Below, one piece after another: positions 42,378 through 51,933 of a stretch of DNA of 64,000 nucleotides. The DNA comes from Sedimenticola_A sp040506425 (GTDB taxonomy: Bacteria > Pseudomonadota > Gammaproteobacteria > Chromatiales > Chromatiaceae). Each line of letters starts with the position of its first letter. Within the stretch, counting starts at the first letter, position 1. The notes below the pieces were generated by a model, which worked only from the letters and a program-made list of their open reading frames with translations, searched no databases and was not told where the DNA came from. The translations under genes and the position numbers were made by a program. Where the stretch lies: positions 3,844,001 through 3,908,000 of the forward strand of contig OZ245051.1 in the NCBI GenBank assembly GCA_965224515.1, read 5' to 3'.

Positions 42378-42489
42378 CTCGGCTACATCGGCTACGTCGA
42401 TTACCAGGAGAAGGGCCGCATCATCTCCGCCGAAAACCGGATACAGGAGCTGAGATACTTGAAGGCGCAGAAGCGCTGCTTTGAGAGTT
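42378..42489 (+). pseudogene. 112-bp direct repeat, right copy (3' end of the small secreted protein gene)
   Basis: This is the last 112 bp of the 25682-26062 gene, including its last 37 codons, with one base changed, and then a TGA instead of TAG. It has no start or upstream region, so it is a gene fragment. It is the right border of the island. The ancestral layout was probably the small secreted gene next to the spermidine-synthase-like gene (convergent), before the island entered. Confidence 0.85.
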
Positions 42490-42500
42490 GACGAGCGCGC

Positions 42501-44024
42501 TCACTTACCCTCTTCACTGAAAAAGAGGGTCGACACCAACCGGTCCACGGGGACATAGTCGTCGCTCAGCAGGGGGAGTTCGGACAAGGGGGTCCCTGTG
42601 CTCACCACCGGCTTGGTCATCCGCACCCAGGCCCGTTCGAAACCCCGCCTGGATTCGATCACTTCGGGTGGTTCCCTGGCATCGCTTGCCGAGATCACGT
42701 AGGTCATACGGGTGGACTCTTCGGGCAGGTTATCAATCCAGACATGGACATGCTCGAAGACCGAGCCCAGGGTCTTCACCATGCTCTTGACCAGTTTTGG
42801 ATCAGGAAAAATATCCACCAGGTTCAGGGTATAGAGACCGTCCTCTTTCAGGTGGCCCTTGACCAGTTGGGCATACTCTTTGGTGACAAGGTGGTAAGGC
42901 ACCGCGATGTCATGGAATACATCGGTCACCACTACGTCAAACCTTTCATCCTGCATCTGCTGTAACACCACCCGTGCATCGGCGTGGTGGACATTCATGC
43001 CGCTGTCATCCAGGTAGAGCTGCTCGCGGGCCACCTCGGTAACATTGGGGTCCAGCTCTGCCACGGTTATCTCCGCATCGGTATACAGCGACTGAACCGC
43101 CCTGGGCTGGGTATATGCGCCACCACCGGCATAGAAGAAGCTCATCCCCTGGGGGGGGTGTCCGTTCCAGTGCTCCAGCACCAGTTCGTCCATCAACTGC
43201 ACGTAGGGGGCGAGCAGCAGCCCAGGCTCCTGCTTGTGATTGGTACCGTGGAGCAGGTGATCGAGAATCATCGACCGGGCCTCCCCAAAGGGTACCTCGG
43301 GTGTACTGTCCACCACCCTGATGCAGAAGTAGCTGCTTTCACGGTAGCAGGGGTTTGCAAAACCATCCTGCACCCAGATGGCCCCGCTGAGCAGGGCGGC
43401 AACCACCAGCGCAGCCAGGGGAGCAGCCGGGCGTGTCCGCCTCAACAGGGGAAGGGCCAGCAGGAACAGGCCGATCGAGGTGGCTATGATGATGCTGCGC
43501 GTGCCGATGTACTGCACCAGCCAGTAGCCGGTGACAAAAGTGCCCAGGATACTGCCCAGGGCAGCCAGGGCATGCATCAGGCCGACGATGTGGCCGGTGC
43601 GTTGATCGAGTTTCAGGGCCAGGGTGGTGAGTAGCGGCGTGACTATTCCCAACAGTACGGCGGGAAGAAAAAAGAGACTCAGCACCATGAGAAAGCTGAT
43701 ACTGAGCAGGCTCAGCTCGCTCTCCTGCAGCAGGGGCGCAACCAGTGTCAGTATCAACAGCACCGCCAGGCTGGCCAGTGCACTGCCCACCAGCACCAAT
43801 CCTGCACTTCTATCGCTACCGCCCCTGTCGGCCCAGACGCCGCCGATCCAGTTCCCCAGGGAGAGTCCCGCCAGGATCACGCCGATGATGGATGTCCAGG
43901 TGTAGAGAGAGACACCGACATATGGAGCTATGAGACGGCCAGCCACCATTTCCAGAACCAGAAGAAAAGCAGAGCTCAGAAATATGGTCAGCGCGTAGCC
44001 GTAGACATGCATCCTGGTTGACAT
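42501..44024 (-). CDS. spermidine-synthase-like methyltransferase fused to a membrane domain
   Basis: A 507-residue protein. The first about 230 residues hold six or more membrane helices with an MFS-like start (VLEMVAGRLIAPYVGVSLYTWTS). The second half resembles spermidine/spermine synthase (VAELDPNVTEVAREQL, then VHHADARVVL, and DVVVTDVFHDIAVPYHLVT). The motif for a catalytic Asp is a DVFHD run. Fused MFS/spermidine-synthase proteins are widespread, but whether they make polyamine is open. GGGGAGG lies upstream of the ATG. HypF is 42 bp upstream on the same strand. Confidence 0.85.
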   Translation of the reverse strand: MSTRMHVYGYALTIFLSSAFLLVLEMVAGRLIAPYVGVSLYTWTSIIGVILAGLSLGNWIGGVWADRGGSDRSAGLVLVGSALASLAVLLILTLVAPLLQESELSLLSISFLMVLSLFFLPAVLLGIVTPLLTTLALKLDQRTGHIVGLMHALAALGSILGTFVTGYWLVQYIGTRSIIIATSIGLFLLALPLLRRTRPAAPLAALVVAALLSGAIWVQDGFANPCYRESSYFCIRVVDSTPEVPFGEARSMILDHLLHGTNHKQEPGLLLAPYVQLMDELVLEHWNGHPPQGMSFFYAGGGAYTQPRAVQSLYTDAEITVAELDPNVTEVAREQLYLDDSGMNVHHADARVVLQQMQDERFDVVVTDVFHDIAVPYHLVTKEYAQLVKGHLKEDGLYTLNLVDIFPDPKLVKSMVKTLGSVFEHVHVWIDNLPEESTRMTYVISASDAREPPEVIESRRGFERAWVRMTKPVVSTGTPLSELPLLSDDYVPVDRLVSTLFFSEEGK

Positions 44025-44066
44025 CGATTACCTCCCCTTGAACCAACCACTGATGGTAAAGGAAGC

Positions 44067-46427
44067 CTAACCTGGAGTGGTATTGTTACTTTCCGCTATG
44101 TTGCGGGCCGCAGCAATTGCCGCTTGGCCCAGGGAGATTCCACCATCGTTGGCGGGGGTCTGTGTGGGGATCAACACCTCAAGGCCATTGGCCTGCAGCT
44201 CTCTCTCCACAGCCTCCAGCAACAGCCTGTTCTGGAAGACCCCGCCGGAGAGCACAACCTGTTCAAGCCGATGTGCTCTGCAGAGATTGATGGCAGTCTC
44301 TGCCACGGCGTTTGCCACACCGGCGTGAAAGCGTGCGGCCATGATGCCTGGGGACACAGATGCCGCAAGGTCCGTCAGCACTGCCTGCCAGAGTGGCTTC
44401 CAGCTCAGGAGCCATAGCCCACCCTCCTCTCTCTGTTCATAACCGTAGGCACCCGCCTGCGGTTCAGCAGTATCCACCAGGGCTTCCATCTCGATGGCGG
44501 CCTGCCCCTCGTGGCTGGCCTGCTCCCGGCAGATGCCTATGGCCGCGGCCATGGCATCGAACAGGCGTCCGGCGGAGGATGCCAGGGGGCTGTTGAGGCC
44601 GCGCCGCATCATGGTCTGCATGTTTGAAACAGGCTTCTGCTGAAGAAACTGCACCAACGCCAGTTGACCGAACTCATCCAGCACAGCCTCCCAGCCCAGG
44701 GCATGCTCAAGGTGGGCAAAGGTGTTGCGCCAGGGCTCGTACATCGCCTTGGCCCCGCCCAGCATATGTACGGGCTCGAAGCAGGCGAGACGTTCGAATC
44801 CGAGATAGTCTGCTTTCAGAAACTCACCGCCCCAGATGGTGCCGTCTTCACCGAACCCCAGGCCATCCAGGGCGATACCGAGCACAGCATCGCAGTCGTG
44901 GGCTATCCCCTTTTCCGCTAGGCAGGCTGCGATATGGGCATGGTGATGCTGGACCACTTCCAGCCTTATACCCTGCTCTGCCGCCCGCTCCCTGCCCAAC
45001 TGGGTGGAGAGGTAGTTGGGGTGCTCATCCACAGCGATGATGGCGGGGTCATGCTCGAACAGCTCCTGGTACAGGGCCAGGTTGTGGCGATAGTCCTGGT
45101 GGGTGGCGGCATCTTCAAGATCCCCCATGTGCTGGGAGACGATGGCCCTGCCACCCTGGAGCAGACAGAAGGTGTTCTTCAGCTCAGCCCCCATGGCCAG
45201 GATGGGTGACCCGCCCTCAAACCCGGGGGGAAGCTTGATGGGGGCAGGTGCGTAACCCCGGGCCCTGCGCAGCATGCGGGGAGCCCCTGCAGCCATGCGT
45301 ACTACCGAGTCGTCCAGGCGGTTGACGATCTCACGGTTGTGGAGCAGCCAGTAGTCGGCGATGCTGCCCAGCCGCTGCCGCGACTCGTCGTTATGGGTGC
45401 ACTGGGGCTCATCAGAGCTGTTGCCCGAGGTCAGCACGATGGGACGCTGCATGCCAAGCATCAGCAGATGGTGCAGCGGTGTATAGGGGAGCATGAAGCC
45501 CAGGGTGTTCTGACCAGGGGCAACGCCGGGGGCAAGCTGCTCTCCCCCCTGGCTGGTAAGAACTACGATGGGTGCGGCAGGCGAACCCAGCAACGCCTCC
45601 TCTTCACTCTCCAACCGGGCATAGTTTCGAATCATGTCGGGGCTGGAGGCCATCAGAGCAAACGCCTTGTGATAACGACGCTTGCGCTGGCGAAGCCGGT
45701 CCACCGCTTCGCTGTTGTCCGCATCACAGGCCAGGTGCACACCACCTATGCCCTTGATGGCCACTATCGCCCCCTGTCTGATCAGTTCAGCGGCATGGGC
45801 AACTGCATCCTGGTCAGTTCCGGATTCAACCCGCCTGCCCTCATGATCCTCGATCCAGACTTGTGGTCCGCACTCGCCACAGGCGTTAGGCTGGGCATGA
45901 AAACGCCGGTCTGCCGGGTCTACATACTCCGCCTGGCAGGCCGGACACTGGGGGAAGACCGACATGCTGGTGGTGGCCCGATCATAGGGAATGGAGCGAA
46001 CGATGGAGAGTCGCGGACCGCAGTGGGTGCAGTTGGTAAAGGGATAACGATAACGCCTGTTTGCCGGGTCCAGCACATCCTGCAGGCAGGCATCACAGGT
46101 GGCGGCATCCGGAACGATGCCGGTTCTGACCTCACCCTGGCGGCTCTCGACTATAGAGAAGTCATCCGGAGCTTCACCCGTTGTCAGTGGCGTGCGTTCA
46201 AGACCCTCTATTCTGGACAGCGGCGGAGGTTCCTTCTGCAGGCGCGCAACAAAGTGCTCGACTTGATCAGCATCGCCCCAGGCGTGGATTAGCACACCCT
46301 GGGCATCGTTCCAGACCTCTCCGACCAGCCCGCACTCATTGGCCAGGTGCCATACGGTAGGCCTGAAACCCACGCCCTGAACCAGGCCTCTCACCCTGAT
46401 CTCAACACCCTCTAGCCTATTCGTCAT
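44067..46427 (-). CDS. hypF: HypF carbamoyltransferase, [NiFe]-hydrogenase maturation
   Basis: A 786-residue protein with all HypF domains in order: acylphosphatase (VQGVGFRPTVW, residues 14-24), two zinc-finger pairs (CDACLQDV and CTHCGPR; CPACQAEY and CGECGPQ), a YrdC-like domain (IKGIGGVHLACDADN near residue 230), and a Kae1-like domain with HHHAHIAAC near 490 and LSGGVFQNRLL near 740. It carbamoylates the HypE cysteine for cyanide-ligand synthesis at the active-site iron. No other hyp gene, no hydrogenase structural gene, occurs in the window, so HypF is encoded apart from them, or alone. Confidence 0.97.
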   Translation of the reverse strand: MTNRLEGVEIRVRGLVQGVGFRPTVWHLANECGLVGEVWNDAQGVLIHAWGDADQVEHFVARLQKEPPPLSRIEGLERTPLTTGEAPDDFSIVESRQGEVRTGIVPDAATCDACLQDVLDPANRRYRYPFTNCTHCGPRLSIVRSIPYDRATTSMSVFPQCPACQAEYVDPADRRFHAQPNACGECGPQVWIEDHEGRRVESGTDQDAVAHAAELIRQGAIVAIKGIGGVHLACDADNSEAVDRLRQRKRRYHKAFALMASSPDMIRNYARLESEEEALLGSPAAPIVVLTSQGGEQLAPGVAPGQNTLGFMLPYTPLHHLLMLGMQRPIVLTSGNSSDEPQCTHNDESRQRLGSIADYWLLHNREIVNRLDDSVVRMAAGAPRMLRRARGYAPAPIKLPPGFEGGSPILAMGAELKNTFCLLQGGRAIVSQHMGDLEDAATHQDYRHNLALYQELFEHDPAIIAVDEHPNYLSTQLGRERAAEQGIRLEVVQHHHAHIAACLAEKGIAHDCDAVLGIALDGLGFGEDGTIWGGEFLKADYLGFERLACFEPVHMLGGAKAMYEPWRNTFAHLEHALGWEAVLDEFGQLALVQFLQQKPVSNMQTMMRRGLNSPLASSAGRLFDAMAAAIGICREQASHEGQAAIEMEALVDTAEPQAGAYGYEQREEGGLWLLSWKPLWQAVLTDLAASVSPGIMAARFHAGVANAVAETAINLCRAHRLEQVVLSGGVFQNRLLLEAVERELQANGLEVLIPTQTPANDGGISLGQAAIAAARNIAESNNTTPG

Positions 46428-46488
46428 AAGTACCTGGCAATAAAACTGTCCCGCCCGATTTATCAGGCAATGTCATCAGTTAGCTATA

Positions 46489-46530
46489 GATCGGACTTCC
46501 ACCCTGCAGGTAGAGACCCGACCTACAAGC
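46489..46530. repeat. degenerate REP-type element
   Basis: A worn copy (gatcggacttccaccctgca, then ggtagagacccgacctacaag) of the palindromic element seen at 25.3, 53.8 and 60.4 kb. The tail (ttcaacacttaaccaggg, 46553-46570) matches the tails of the other copies. Confidence 0.7.
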
Positions 46531-46701
46531 GATCCCGTTATTTGCGGAAATTACTTCAACACTTAACCAGGGCAGCGCCCCTCTTTATGACAGGGAGCAT
46601 ACCACCCTTTGATCAACTGATAGCCGTTTGTCAATTCTTACATTTGTGTTTTCGATCGTTATAATCCCCGCCTTCTAAAACGGCAGTATCAAAATAATAT
46701 C

Positions 46702-47631
46702 GTGATTGTATTTACCCTGACCAACAGAGTCACAGGCGAAATTTACGTCGGTTCCACACGCAGCGTTCCGGAAGAGCGGTGGGAACAGCTGATCAACCAG
46801 GCAGCCGATGGTGCTGAGGGAAAACTGCCGGATGATATACGTGCCCACGGAGAGGCGGCCTTCAGAATCGAAGAGTGGGGTATGGCGGAGAGTCCGGCCG
46901 GCGTCAAGGAGCTGATAAGGGAAGCCGAAGAGCAGCTCGATGCACACCCCATCCGTACCAAGGGTCACACCCACCGGGAGAGCACCGGTAAAAGCGAACC
47001 CTCCCTGGGCGATATAAAGCGCATGCTGGATGAGATCAGGGAGAGCGATCCGGTCTGGGAGGATGATCCTGCCCCACCCGCCAAACCCGGGGCATCAACC
47101 GGCAGCAGACCTCAACCGAAGGAATCTGCAAAGCCGTCCAGGGAAAAAACCCCGGCACTGAAGCTGGCCAGCGGACGCGCCAGTTTCGCTGAGAAAGAGA
47201 AGCGGGTAAAAGAGGCGTTGCTGAAACAGCGCGAGGAGCGTGAACAGACACGCCAGATACACTCCACCAGGGAGACGGATGAGATGCGCGAGGTGATCAT
47301 GCGCATCGAGGCCCGGCGTGCGAGCCAGAAAAAGAGTGCCGCTCCGAGAAAACGCGCCGCCAGAAAACCCGCAGCTGCAAAGAGTAAGCCTACCCAGCAA
47401 GTGAACACCCCCTCCCGGAAGCAGCCGGCCTCTGACAGGCTGGCCACGGGAAAGGCTTCATCTGCTGAAAAAGAGCAGCGCATCAAGGAAGCCCTGCAGA
47501 AAGCGAAAGAGGAGCGCCAGGCACAACGCCAGGCCCAGGTGGCTGCAGAGGCGGATGAGATGGCGGAAATCCTTGCCAAGATCGACTCGCGATCCAAGAC
47601 CATTTCATCCAAAAGGCGCAAGCGGTCATAA
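46702..47631 (+). CDS. GIY-YIG-like domain protein with duplicated basic coiled-coil repeat
   Basis: The GTG at 46702 starts a GIY-YIG-like segment (VFTLTNRVTGEIYVGSTRS). The upstream frame is open to a TAG near 46621 but has no ATG, so the start rests on family register. The classical YIG is VGS here; the catalytic Arg may be the R in STRS. After about residue 110 the chain is Lys/Arg/Ala-rich, with two copies of a 52-residue repeat (LASGRASFAEKEKRVKEALL ... RIEARRASQ and LATGKASSAEKEQRIKEALQ ... KIDSRSKT), each containing charged coiled coil, at about residues 153-207 and 250-304. A DNA-binding role is plausible; a nuclease role is uncertain. Confidence 0.6.
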   Translation: MIVFTLTNRVTGEIYVGSTRSVPEERWEQLINQAADGAEGKLPDDIRAHGEAAFRIEEWGMAESPAGVKELIREAEEQLDAHPIRTKGHTHRESTGKSEPSLGDIKRMLDEIRESDPVWEDDPAPPAKPGASTGSRPQPKESAKPSREKTPALKLASGRASFAEKEKRVKEALLKQREEREQTRQIHSTRETDEMREVIMRIEARRASQKKSAAPRKRAARKPAAAKSKPTQQVNTPSRKQPASDRLATGKASSAEKEQRIKEALQKAKEERQAQRQAQVAAEADEMAEILAKIDSRSKTISSKRRKRS

Positions 47632-47770
47632 GCCGCTGAAAAAGCTCCTATTCTCTAAAGAATCCACAACCAGCAGCCGATACCATCAATTAGCACTGCA
47701 TAGTGACAGGGATCAATTATTCCCCGATCTCTGTCGTCCGACTAACAGTTGGCAGTTTAGACTATCGATA

Positions 47771-49600
47771 ATGGCTTTCTGGAGAATTATTGCGCCTTTT
47801 TTCCTGTTTCTTCACCTTTTCACGGTGAGCGGAGCGGTGTTCGCCGATGAGATCCGCATCGGTGTTCTGGCCAAGCGTGGCGAGGAGAGAGCCCTGGCCC
47901 GGTGGTCCCCCATGGCGCACTATCTTCAGCAACGCATGCCCCGGCACCGGTTCCGCATCATTCCAATGCAGTTCGACGAGATTCCGGGGCTGGTGGATAA
48001 CAACCTGGTCCAGTTCGTTATCGTCAACTCCGCCATCTATGTCGACCTGACGGTACGCTACGGCGTCCGCCGGATCCTTACCCTGGAGAACCGTAACGCC
48101 AAGGGCCTCTCCCTGACACACTTCGGCAGCACCCTTGTGGCCCGTGCAGATACCCCGAAGCCAAAGCACCTGGACGAGATGGCGGGCGAGCGGGTTGCCG
48201 CGGTTCACGCCACCTCCCTTGGTGGTTGGCTGATGATCAAGGATGAGTTTGAGTCAAAGGGTATCGGTGAGCACGATCTCAAGGAGGTTCTATTCACCAA
48301 CACCCATGATGCAGTGATCGAAGCAGTTATATCGGGACGGGTCGACGCAGGAGTCGTCCGCTCGGACACCCTGGAGCGAATGATCAATGAGGAGAAGGTC
48401 GGCCCGAATGCAATCCGGGTCATCGACGACAAATCAGATGAAGAGTTTCCATTCAAGGTGACCAGCCGACTCTATCCTGAATGGCCCATTGCAAAAACAC
48501 GTGCAACACCTTCTCCCATTGCCAAGGAGGTGGCAAACCACCTGCTGGCCCTCTCTTCTGATCAGCCGGCAGCGGTTGCCGCAAAAATCAGCGGATGGAC
48601 CATCCCGGAAGAGTACCAGCCGGTTCATGAACTGCTGCGCAGGCTCAGGGTATCCCCCTACGAAACTTACGGCACTACCTCCCTCAAGTCCCTGGCCCGC
48701 GACTACTGGGCCTGGCTGCTGGTCATCCTGGCTGCATTGTTGATTTCAACTGTTCTCCTGCAGAGATTCTCCCTGTTGAACAGGCGCCTTAAACAGAGAA
48801 GCCGGCAGTTGGAGAAGAGCCAGGAGGCCTTTCGTGCCACCTTTGAGCAGGCTGCCGTGGGGTTTGCGAACCTCTCCTCCTCGGGTGAGTTTCTGAGAGC
48901 GAACCAGATGCTTTGCAGCCTGACCCGGTTTTCAGAATCTGAACTGAGGCAAAAGAACTTTATCGACATCGTATTCCCGGAGGATTCCCACCTGTTGATC
49001 AACGGACTGGAGCAGTTGAGACGCCAGTCGAGCAAGCAGGTTACCGCCGAGGTGCGCATTCTGGACAGAGATAACGGGAAGCGCTGGGCCGCGATATCCC
49101 TGGCCCCAAGCTGGAGCAGCGATGAACGCATCAAGCACATTATTGCGGTAATCGATGACATCGATGAGCTGAAACAGCTTCATCTGCGCCTGGACAGAGA
49201 GGGTCAACAGAAAGAGCTGATCCTGAATATGGCAGGTGACGGCATCCTCGGCCTCAATCCAGACGGTACTCACTCCTTCTGCAATCCCGCTGCCGCTCGT
49301 ATGCTGGGCTATGAAATAGCGGAGCTCATCGGTCAGGAGAGTCACACACTCTGGCACCATACCAGAGAGAACGGCTCACCCTACCCCGCCAGCGAATGCC
49401 CCATTACCAGCGTACTCGAGGAGGGGATCACCCATCGTGGACAAAATGAACTGTTCTGGCGCAAGGACGGCAGCTCATTCCCGGTAGAGTTCATCAGCAC
49501 CCCGATCATTGAAAACAGTGACATTACCGGTGCCGTGGTCCTGTTCCACCCCGAGGGTGAAACCGGCCAGAACAGGATTAATGGGCAAGGTGATGGCTGA
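47771..49600 (+). CDS. PhnD-like sensor domain - membrane helix - two PAS domains
   Basis: The ATG at 47771 gives a signal/anchor ending in GAVFADEIRIG. A PhnD/substrate-binding-protein fold (IRIGVLAKRGEERALARWSPMAHYL) spans about residues 27-270. After a helix at about 307-328 (YWAWLLVILAALLISTVLL) come a PAS (about 345-470) and a second PAS (about 480-600) with FCNPAAARMLGYE and SECPIT. It has no kinase or cyclase output of its own. The stop overlaps the next ATG (TGATG), so the signal is probably passed to the following protein. The start with a charged leader (residue 73 of a longer frame) was rejected for lack of a signal peptide. Confidence 0.85.
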   Translation: MAFWRIIAPFFLFLHLFTVSGAVFADEIRIGVLAKRGEERALARWSPMAHYLQQRMPRHRFRIIPMQFDEIPGLVDNNLVQFVIVNSAIYVDLTVRYGVRRILTLENRNAKGLSLTHFGSTLVARADTPKPKHLDEMAGERVAAVHATSLGGWLMIKDEFESKGIGEHDLKEVLFTNTHDAVIEAVISGRVDAGVVRSDTLERMINEEKVGPNAIRVIDDKSDEEFPFKVTSRLYPEWPIAKTRATPSPIAKEVANHLLALSSDQPAAVAAKISGWTIPEEYQPVHELLRRLRVSPYETYGTTSLKSLARDYWAWLLVILAALLISTVLLQRFSLLNRRLKQRSRQLEKSQEAFRATFEQAAVGFANLSSSGEFLRANQMLCSLTRFSESELRQKNFIDIVFPEDSHLLINGLEQLRRQSSKQVTAEVRILDRDNGKRWAAISLAPSWSSDERIKHIIAVIDDIDELKQLHLRLDREGQQKELILNMAGDGILGLNPDGTHSFCNPAAARMLGYEIAELIGQESHTLWHHTRENGSPYPASECPITSVLEEGITHRGQNELFWRKDGSSFPVEFISTPIIENSDITGAVVLFHPEGETGQNRINGQGDG

Positions 49601-51933
49601 TGCGAATCAGAAAGTTCATCCTGCTGCTCACCCTGGCCACCCTGCTGTTTGTCTCCATCTACAGCGCAATCACCTACAACCAGTTGGAGACCATCAGGCA
49701 ACAGCTTGCCCTGGAGTCACAGCTGATGGCAGATCAACAGGCGGCGTCCCTGCGCGGTGACATCAGGGATGTCATTTCCGATCTGCAGTTCCTGGGCAAG
49801 CAGCACACCCTGCACGCCTTTCTGAATGAGATCTCGGCTGCCAGGCAGTACCTGGCAGACGACCTGGTTGCTTTCAGCCGTGAAAAGGGCCGCTATGACC
49901 AGATACGCTTCCTGGACCAGGAAGGGATGGAGCAGGTTCGCGTCAACTACAACAACGGCACTCCCAGTGTCACGCCTGAGAACGGCCTCCAATCCAAAAA
50001 GCACAGGTACTATTTTGCCGAGGCGGCCGATCTTGATCCCGGAAAGCTCTATGTCTCTCCCTTGGATCTGAATATCGAGCATCGCCAGATCGAGGTTCCG
50101 TTAAAACCGATGATCCGCTTCTCATTGCCTGTTTTCTCCAAAGACGGACAGCGAAAAGGGGTTTTCATACTCAACTACCTGGGCCAGAAGATACTCGACC
50201 ATTTCCGCTCAAGCACCACTGCGTTCCCGGGCCATGCCCTGCTGCTCAATCAAGAGAGCTATTACCTTGCAGGGTACTCCAGTGACACCGAGTGGGGATT
50301 TATGTTTCCGGGAAAAAAAGAGGTCAACTTCAAGAACGACCACCCTGAAGTATGGGAAGCCACCAAGGGTTATCAAACGGGGCAGCTACAGAATGCAGAC
50401 GGTATATTTACCTACGCCCATCTGAAACCTGAGCAGCCCGAAGCTGTAAAGTGCGAAAGCTGTCAGTGGCTGATCATGCTGCATGTACCACAATCCACAG
50501 TCATGGCACGGCTTGAGGAGCAGCAGGAGGGCCTTGCTTCCACATTCACCATCTTCTGGCTGATCACAGCAGCGGGTTTGTGGATCGTCTTTTCGAACCG
50601 GCATAAACGCATTGTGGTGGAACAGCGTGTGCAGGCGCTCAATCAATCAATCCACAACGAGCGTGATCTGTTTGTAAGCGGCCCCACGGTGGTGGTAAAG
50701 CGCCGGGATGCCTTCGGCTGGCCCCTGGAGTATGTCTCTGAAAACATCCACCCGGAGCTGGGCTATAAGCCGGAACAGTTCACATCAAGAGAGCTGACCT
50801 ATGCCAGTATCGTGGCACCGGAATATATCGAACAGGTCACCAACATGCTGAACCGGATGCGCAAGGGTGAAGCCTCAGATACCGCATCGGGGCAGTACCA
50901 GATCGTCGATGCCGAAGGGCAGCGCCGCTGGGTACAGGAGCACGCCACGCTCCTGAAAGACGAAAAGGGCGAGGTGTTTTTTTACGGCTATATCAATGAT
51001 ATCTCATCCCTGAAAGAGGCCGAGGAGGCCCTGGAACAGGCAAGGGACGGCCTGCAGACCGTGGTGGATACCATTGCCGACCCCACCCTGGTTATCGACG
51101 CCGAGAACTACCAGCTCATCATGGCCAACGACTCTGCGTTGAAAACATACCTCAAGGCCGGCGATCAGAGCCGTCTTACGACCTGCCATGAGCTCTCTCA
51201 CAAAAGCCCCACACCCTGTGAAGGCTCAGATGACCCCTGCCCTATACGGGAGATCCGTGAAACAGGTATAGCAGCGAGCGTGGTACACCGTCATTTCGAC
51301 GGGGACGGCAATGAGCTCTACTTTGAAGTAAGCGCCACACCGGTAAAGGACAAGGATGGAAACATCCTGCAGATTATCGAGTCCCATCGTGACATCACCT
51401 CCAGGCTGAGGAAGGAGCGCCGACTGCATGCGCTTGCCACCACCGACCACCTTACAAAAATCCACAACCGGCTTAGCTTTGATGAACTGCTGGACAGGAT
51501 TATCAGCAAACACAATGCCGATGAGATGGGCGTTGGCCTGATCATGTTCGATATTGATCACTTCAAGAGGATCAATGACACTTTCGGACATGATGTCGGT
51601 GACCGTGTACTCCAGGAACTTGTGGCCGTCACCCAGGAGGCAACCCGTCGTGATGATGTACTGGCACGCTGGGGCGGCGAGGAGTTCATGCTGATGGTCT
51701 CTAGTATCAATGCGCAGGGCATTAAAAGAATGGCTGACCAGCTTCGGCAGCGCATCTCGCAACACACATTCACCACTGCAGGAAAAGTGACAGTGAGTTG
51801 CGGAGTCACCCTGTTGACCGCCAAGGACAGCAAGGAGAGCCTGCTCAAGCGGGTGGACCAGGCGCTCTACCACTCCAAGGAGAATGGAAGAAACCTCACA
51901 ACACTGCTTCACGACGAGTTAACAGATGGTTGA
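49600..51933 (+). CDS. membrane diguanylate cyclase: Cache-like sensor - PAS - PAS - GGDEF
   Basis: A 777-residue protein. Helices near residues 7-25 and 310-330 bracket a periplasmic domain of the Cache/dCache type. PAS domains cover about 355-480 and 480-605. The second PAS has an unusual Cys-rich insertion (CHELSHKSPTPCEGSDDPCPI). The GGDEF domain (about 610-770) has the active GGEEF motif and an RRDD inhibitory site five residues before it, so c-di-GMP product inhibition is expected. It makes c-di-GMP from two GTP. The gene overlaps the preceding PhnD-PAS gene and the following small gene, so all three are cotranslated. Confidence 0.93.
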   Translation: MRIRKFILLLTLATLLFVSIYSAITYNQLETIRQQLALESQLMADQQAASLRGDIRDVISDLQFLGKQHTLHAFLNEISAARQYLADDLVAFSREKGRYDQIRFLDQEGMEQVRVNYNNGTPSVTPENGLQSKKHRYYFAEAADLDPGKLYVSPLDLNIEHRQIEVPLKPMIRFSLPVFSKDGQRKGVFILNYLGQKILDHFRSSTTAFPGHALLLNQESYYLAGYSSDTEWGFMFPGKKEVNFKNDHPEVWEATKGYQTGQLQNADGIFTYAHLKPEQPEAVKCESCQWLIMLHVPQSTVMARLEEQQEGLASTFTIFWLITAAGLWIVFSNRHKRIVVEQRVQALNQSIHNERDLFVSGPTVVVKRRDAFGWPLEYVSENIHPELGYKPEQFTSRELTYASIVAPEYIEQVTNMLNRMRKGEASDTASGQYQIVDAEGQRRWVQEHATLLKDEKGEVFFYGYINDISSLKEAEEALEQARDGLQTVVDTIADPTLVIDAENYQLIMANDSALKTYLKAGDQSRLTTCHELSHKSPTPCEGSDDPCPIREIRETGIAASVVHRHFDGDGNELYFEVSATPVKDKDGNILQIIESHRDITSRLRKERRLHALATTDHLTKIHNRLSFDELLDRIISKHNADEMGVGLIMFDIDHFKRINDTFGHDVGDRVLQELVAVTQEATRRDDVLARWGGEEFMLMVSSINAQGIKRMADQLRQRISQHTFTTAGKVTVSCGVTLLTAKDSKESLLKRVDQALYHSKENGRNLTTLLHDELTDG

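Noticed and set aside
47555..47770. N-terminal extension of the PhnD-PAS gene
   Set aside because: Polar, low-quality sequence overlapping the preceding gene; a signal peptide begins at 47771.
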